This document shows, piece by piece, positions 6,116-7,076 of a DNA stretch of 7,076 nucleotides. Position numbers and translations under genes: made by a program. Under the pieces are notes generated by a model. The model was not told where the DNA came from. It did not search any database and worked only from the letters and a program-made list of their open reading frames with translations. Within the stretch, counting starts at the first letter, position 1. Every line of letters starts with the position of its first letter. The DNA comes from Thermohalobaculum sp964467005 (GTDB lineage Bacteria > Pseudomonadota > Alphaproteobacteria > Rhodobacterales > Rhodobacteraceae): assembly GCA_964467005.1 (NCBI GenBank), contig CAYXPI010000184.1, forward strand, positions 1 through 7,076, written 5' to 3'.

Positions 6116-7076
6116 ATGGCCGGGATCAGCCGCGTAAACCTCTTTGGCAAGCTCAACTCGCTCGGCTACCGCGCCATCGAGAGCGCCACGGTGTTTTGCA
6201 AGATGCGGGGCAACCCGTATGTGGAGATGGTGCATTGGGTGCATCAGATCCTGCAGCACCAGGATTCGGACATTCACAAGATCGCCCGGCATTTCGAGCT
6301 GGACGCGGCGGGCCTTGCGCGGGACATGACGGCGGCGCTCGACAGCCTGCCCCGGGGCGCGACCTCGATCTCGGACCTCTCCTCCCATCTCGAGGAGACG
6401 GTGGAGCGGGCCTGGGTCTACGCCTCGCTCGGGCACAAGTCGAACCAGGTGCGCACGGGCCACCTCATCCTCGGCATGGTGAAGACGCCCGCGCTCGCCA
6501 ACGCGCTCAACGCCATCTCGATCCAGTTCAAGAAGGTGAAGGGCGACGAACTCGACGAGATGTTCGACAGCATCGTCGCGGGCTCGCCCGAGGATCATCT
6601 GGCGCCGAAGGACGGCTCAACGGTCGGCGGCGGGGCCGTGCCGGGCGAGGCCTCGGGCGCCATGGCGCCGGCGCAAATGGGCAAGGAGGAGGCGCTCAAG
6701 CAGTTCTGCGTCGACCTCACGGAGCGCGCGGCCTCGGGCGAGATGGACGAGATCGTCGGCCGGGACGAGGAGATCCGCCAGATCGTCGACATTCTCATGC
6801 GCCGGCGGCAGAACAACCCGATTCTGACCGGTGAGGCGGGTGTCGGCAAGACGGCGGTGGTCGAGGGCTTTGCGCTTCGCATCGCGCGGGGCGACGTGCC
6901 GCCCTCTCTGGCGGAGGCGCGGCTCCTGTCCCTCGATGTCGGGCTCTTGCAGGCCGGCGCGTCGATGAAGGGCGAGTTCGAGGAGCGGCTGCGCTCGGTG
7001 ATCGAGGAGGTGCAGGCGAGCCCGCAGCCCAGTCTCCGCTTTGTCGACGAGGCGCCCACGCTCATCGGAGCCGGCG
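6116..7076 (+). CDS. clpV: TssH (ClpV), T6SS AAA+ sheath-disassembly ATPase, 3'-truncated
   Basis: ClpV is a ClpB-like hexameric ATPase that pulls contracted TssB/TssC sheath apart so subunits can be reused. The window holds the first 320 codons of about 870-900. I read the frame from 6116 to the edge and found no stop or frameshift. Residues 1-156 are the Clp N-domain (ISRVNLFGKLN, YVEMVHWVHQILQ, RGATSISDLSSHLEE, VRTGHLILGMVKTP). A Gly/Ala-rich linker follows (about 157-190). The first AAA+ domain has VGRDEEIRQIVDILMRRRQNNP before Walker A GEAGVGKT at 239-246, and a pore-loop GASMKGEFEERL around 281-292 with Met284. The Walker B region reads SLRFVDEAPTLIGAG; the acidic pair is D311-E312, but Arg308 and Pro314 replace residues that are usually hydrophobic and histidine. 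AAGGGA at 6102-6107 lies 8 bases before the start, 25 bases after tssG. Confidence 0.95.
   Translation, partial: MAGISRVNLFGKLNSLGYRAIESATVFCKMRGNPYVEMVHWVHQILQHQDSDIHKIARHFELDAAGLARDMTAALDSLPRGATSISDLSSHLEETVERAWVYASLGHKSNQVRTGHLILGMVKTPALANALNAISIQFKKVKGDELDEMFDSIVAGSPEDHLAPKDGSTVGGGAVPGEASGAMAPAQMGKEEALKQFCVDLTERAASGEMDEIVGRDEEIRQIVDILMRRRQNNPILTGEAGVGKTAVVEGFALRIARGDVPPSLAEARLLSLDVGLLQAGASMKGEFEERLRSVIEEVQASPQPSLRFVDEAPTLIGAG

Noticed and set aside
1..7076. Search for mobile elements, tRNAs, CRISPR repeats, toxin-immunity pairs or an inserted novel system.
   Set aside because: Coding genes fill nearly the whole window with uniform composition; I saw no transposase, direct-repeat array, tRNA-like fold or unexplained gene. 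Effector genes, if any, are outside the window.

Overview
The window is an ordinary-looking core segment of a type VI secretion system (T6SS) operon from a high-GC proteobacterium. Every recognisable gene is on the + strand. The order is tssC (5' end cut off), hcp/tssD, tagJ/impE, tssE, tssF, tssG, tssH/clpV (3' end cut off). GC content is high and third positions are strongly G/C. The style of the TssC and Hcp proteins suggests an alphaproteobacterium, perhaps Rhodobacterales, but this is inferred from recalled similarity and the genus cannot be named.

Layout: bases 1-1172 encode most of the large sheath subunit TssC. A 70-base gap with a small inverted repeat and a good ribosome binding site leads to hcp (1243-1752), the inner tube protein. 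A 115-base GC-rich gap with a strong hairpin separates hcp from tagJ (1868-2701). From there the genes are packed tightly. tagJ and tssE overlap by 8 bases, tssE and tssF are 5 bases apart, tssF and tssG overlap by 37 bases, and clpV follows tssG after 25 bases. clpV runs off the right edge after 320 codons, inside the first AAA+ domain.

How the genes work together, from established T6SS biology: TssE, TssF and TssG form the baseplate wedge. Hcp hexamers stack into the tube and TssB/TssC polymerise around it as a contractile sheath. After contraction the ClpV ATPase disassembles the sheath, and TagJ is an accessory protein linked to the sheath and ClpV. The order hcp-tagJ-tssE-tssF-tssG-clpV matches the layout of Pseudomonas aeruginosa H1-T6SS. 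TssA, TssB, the membrane complex (TssJ/L/M), TssK, VgrG and any effectors must lie outside the window, if present.

No previously undescribed system is visible. The points most worth a second look are a departure from the usual Walker B region of ClpV (DEAP instead of DEAH, with an arginine in the preceding strand) close to the window edge, the hairpin just after hcp, and the coupled start of tssG inside tssF.
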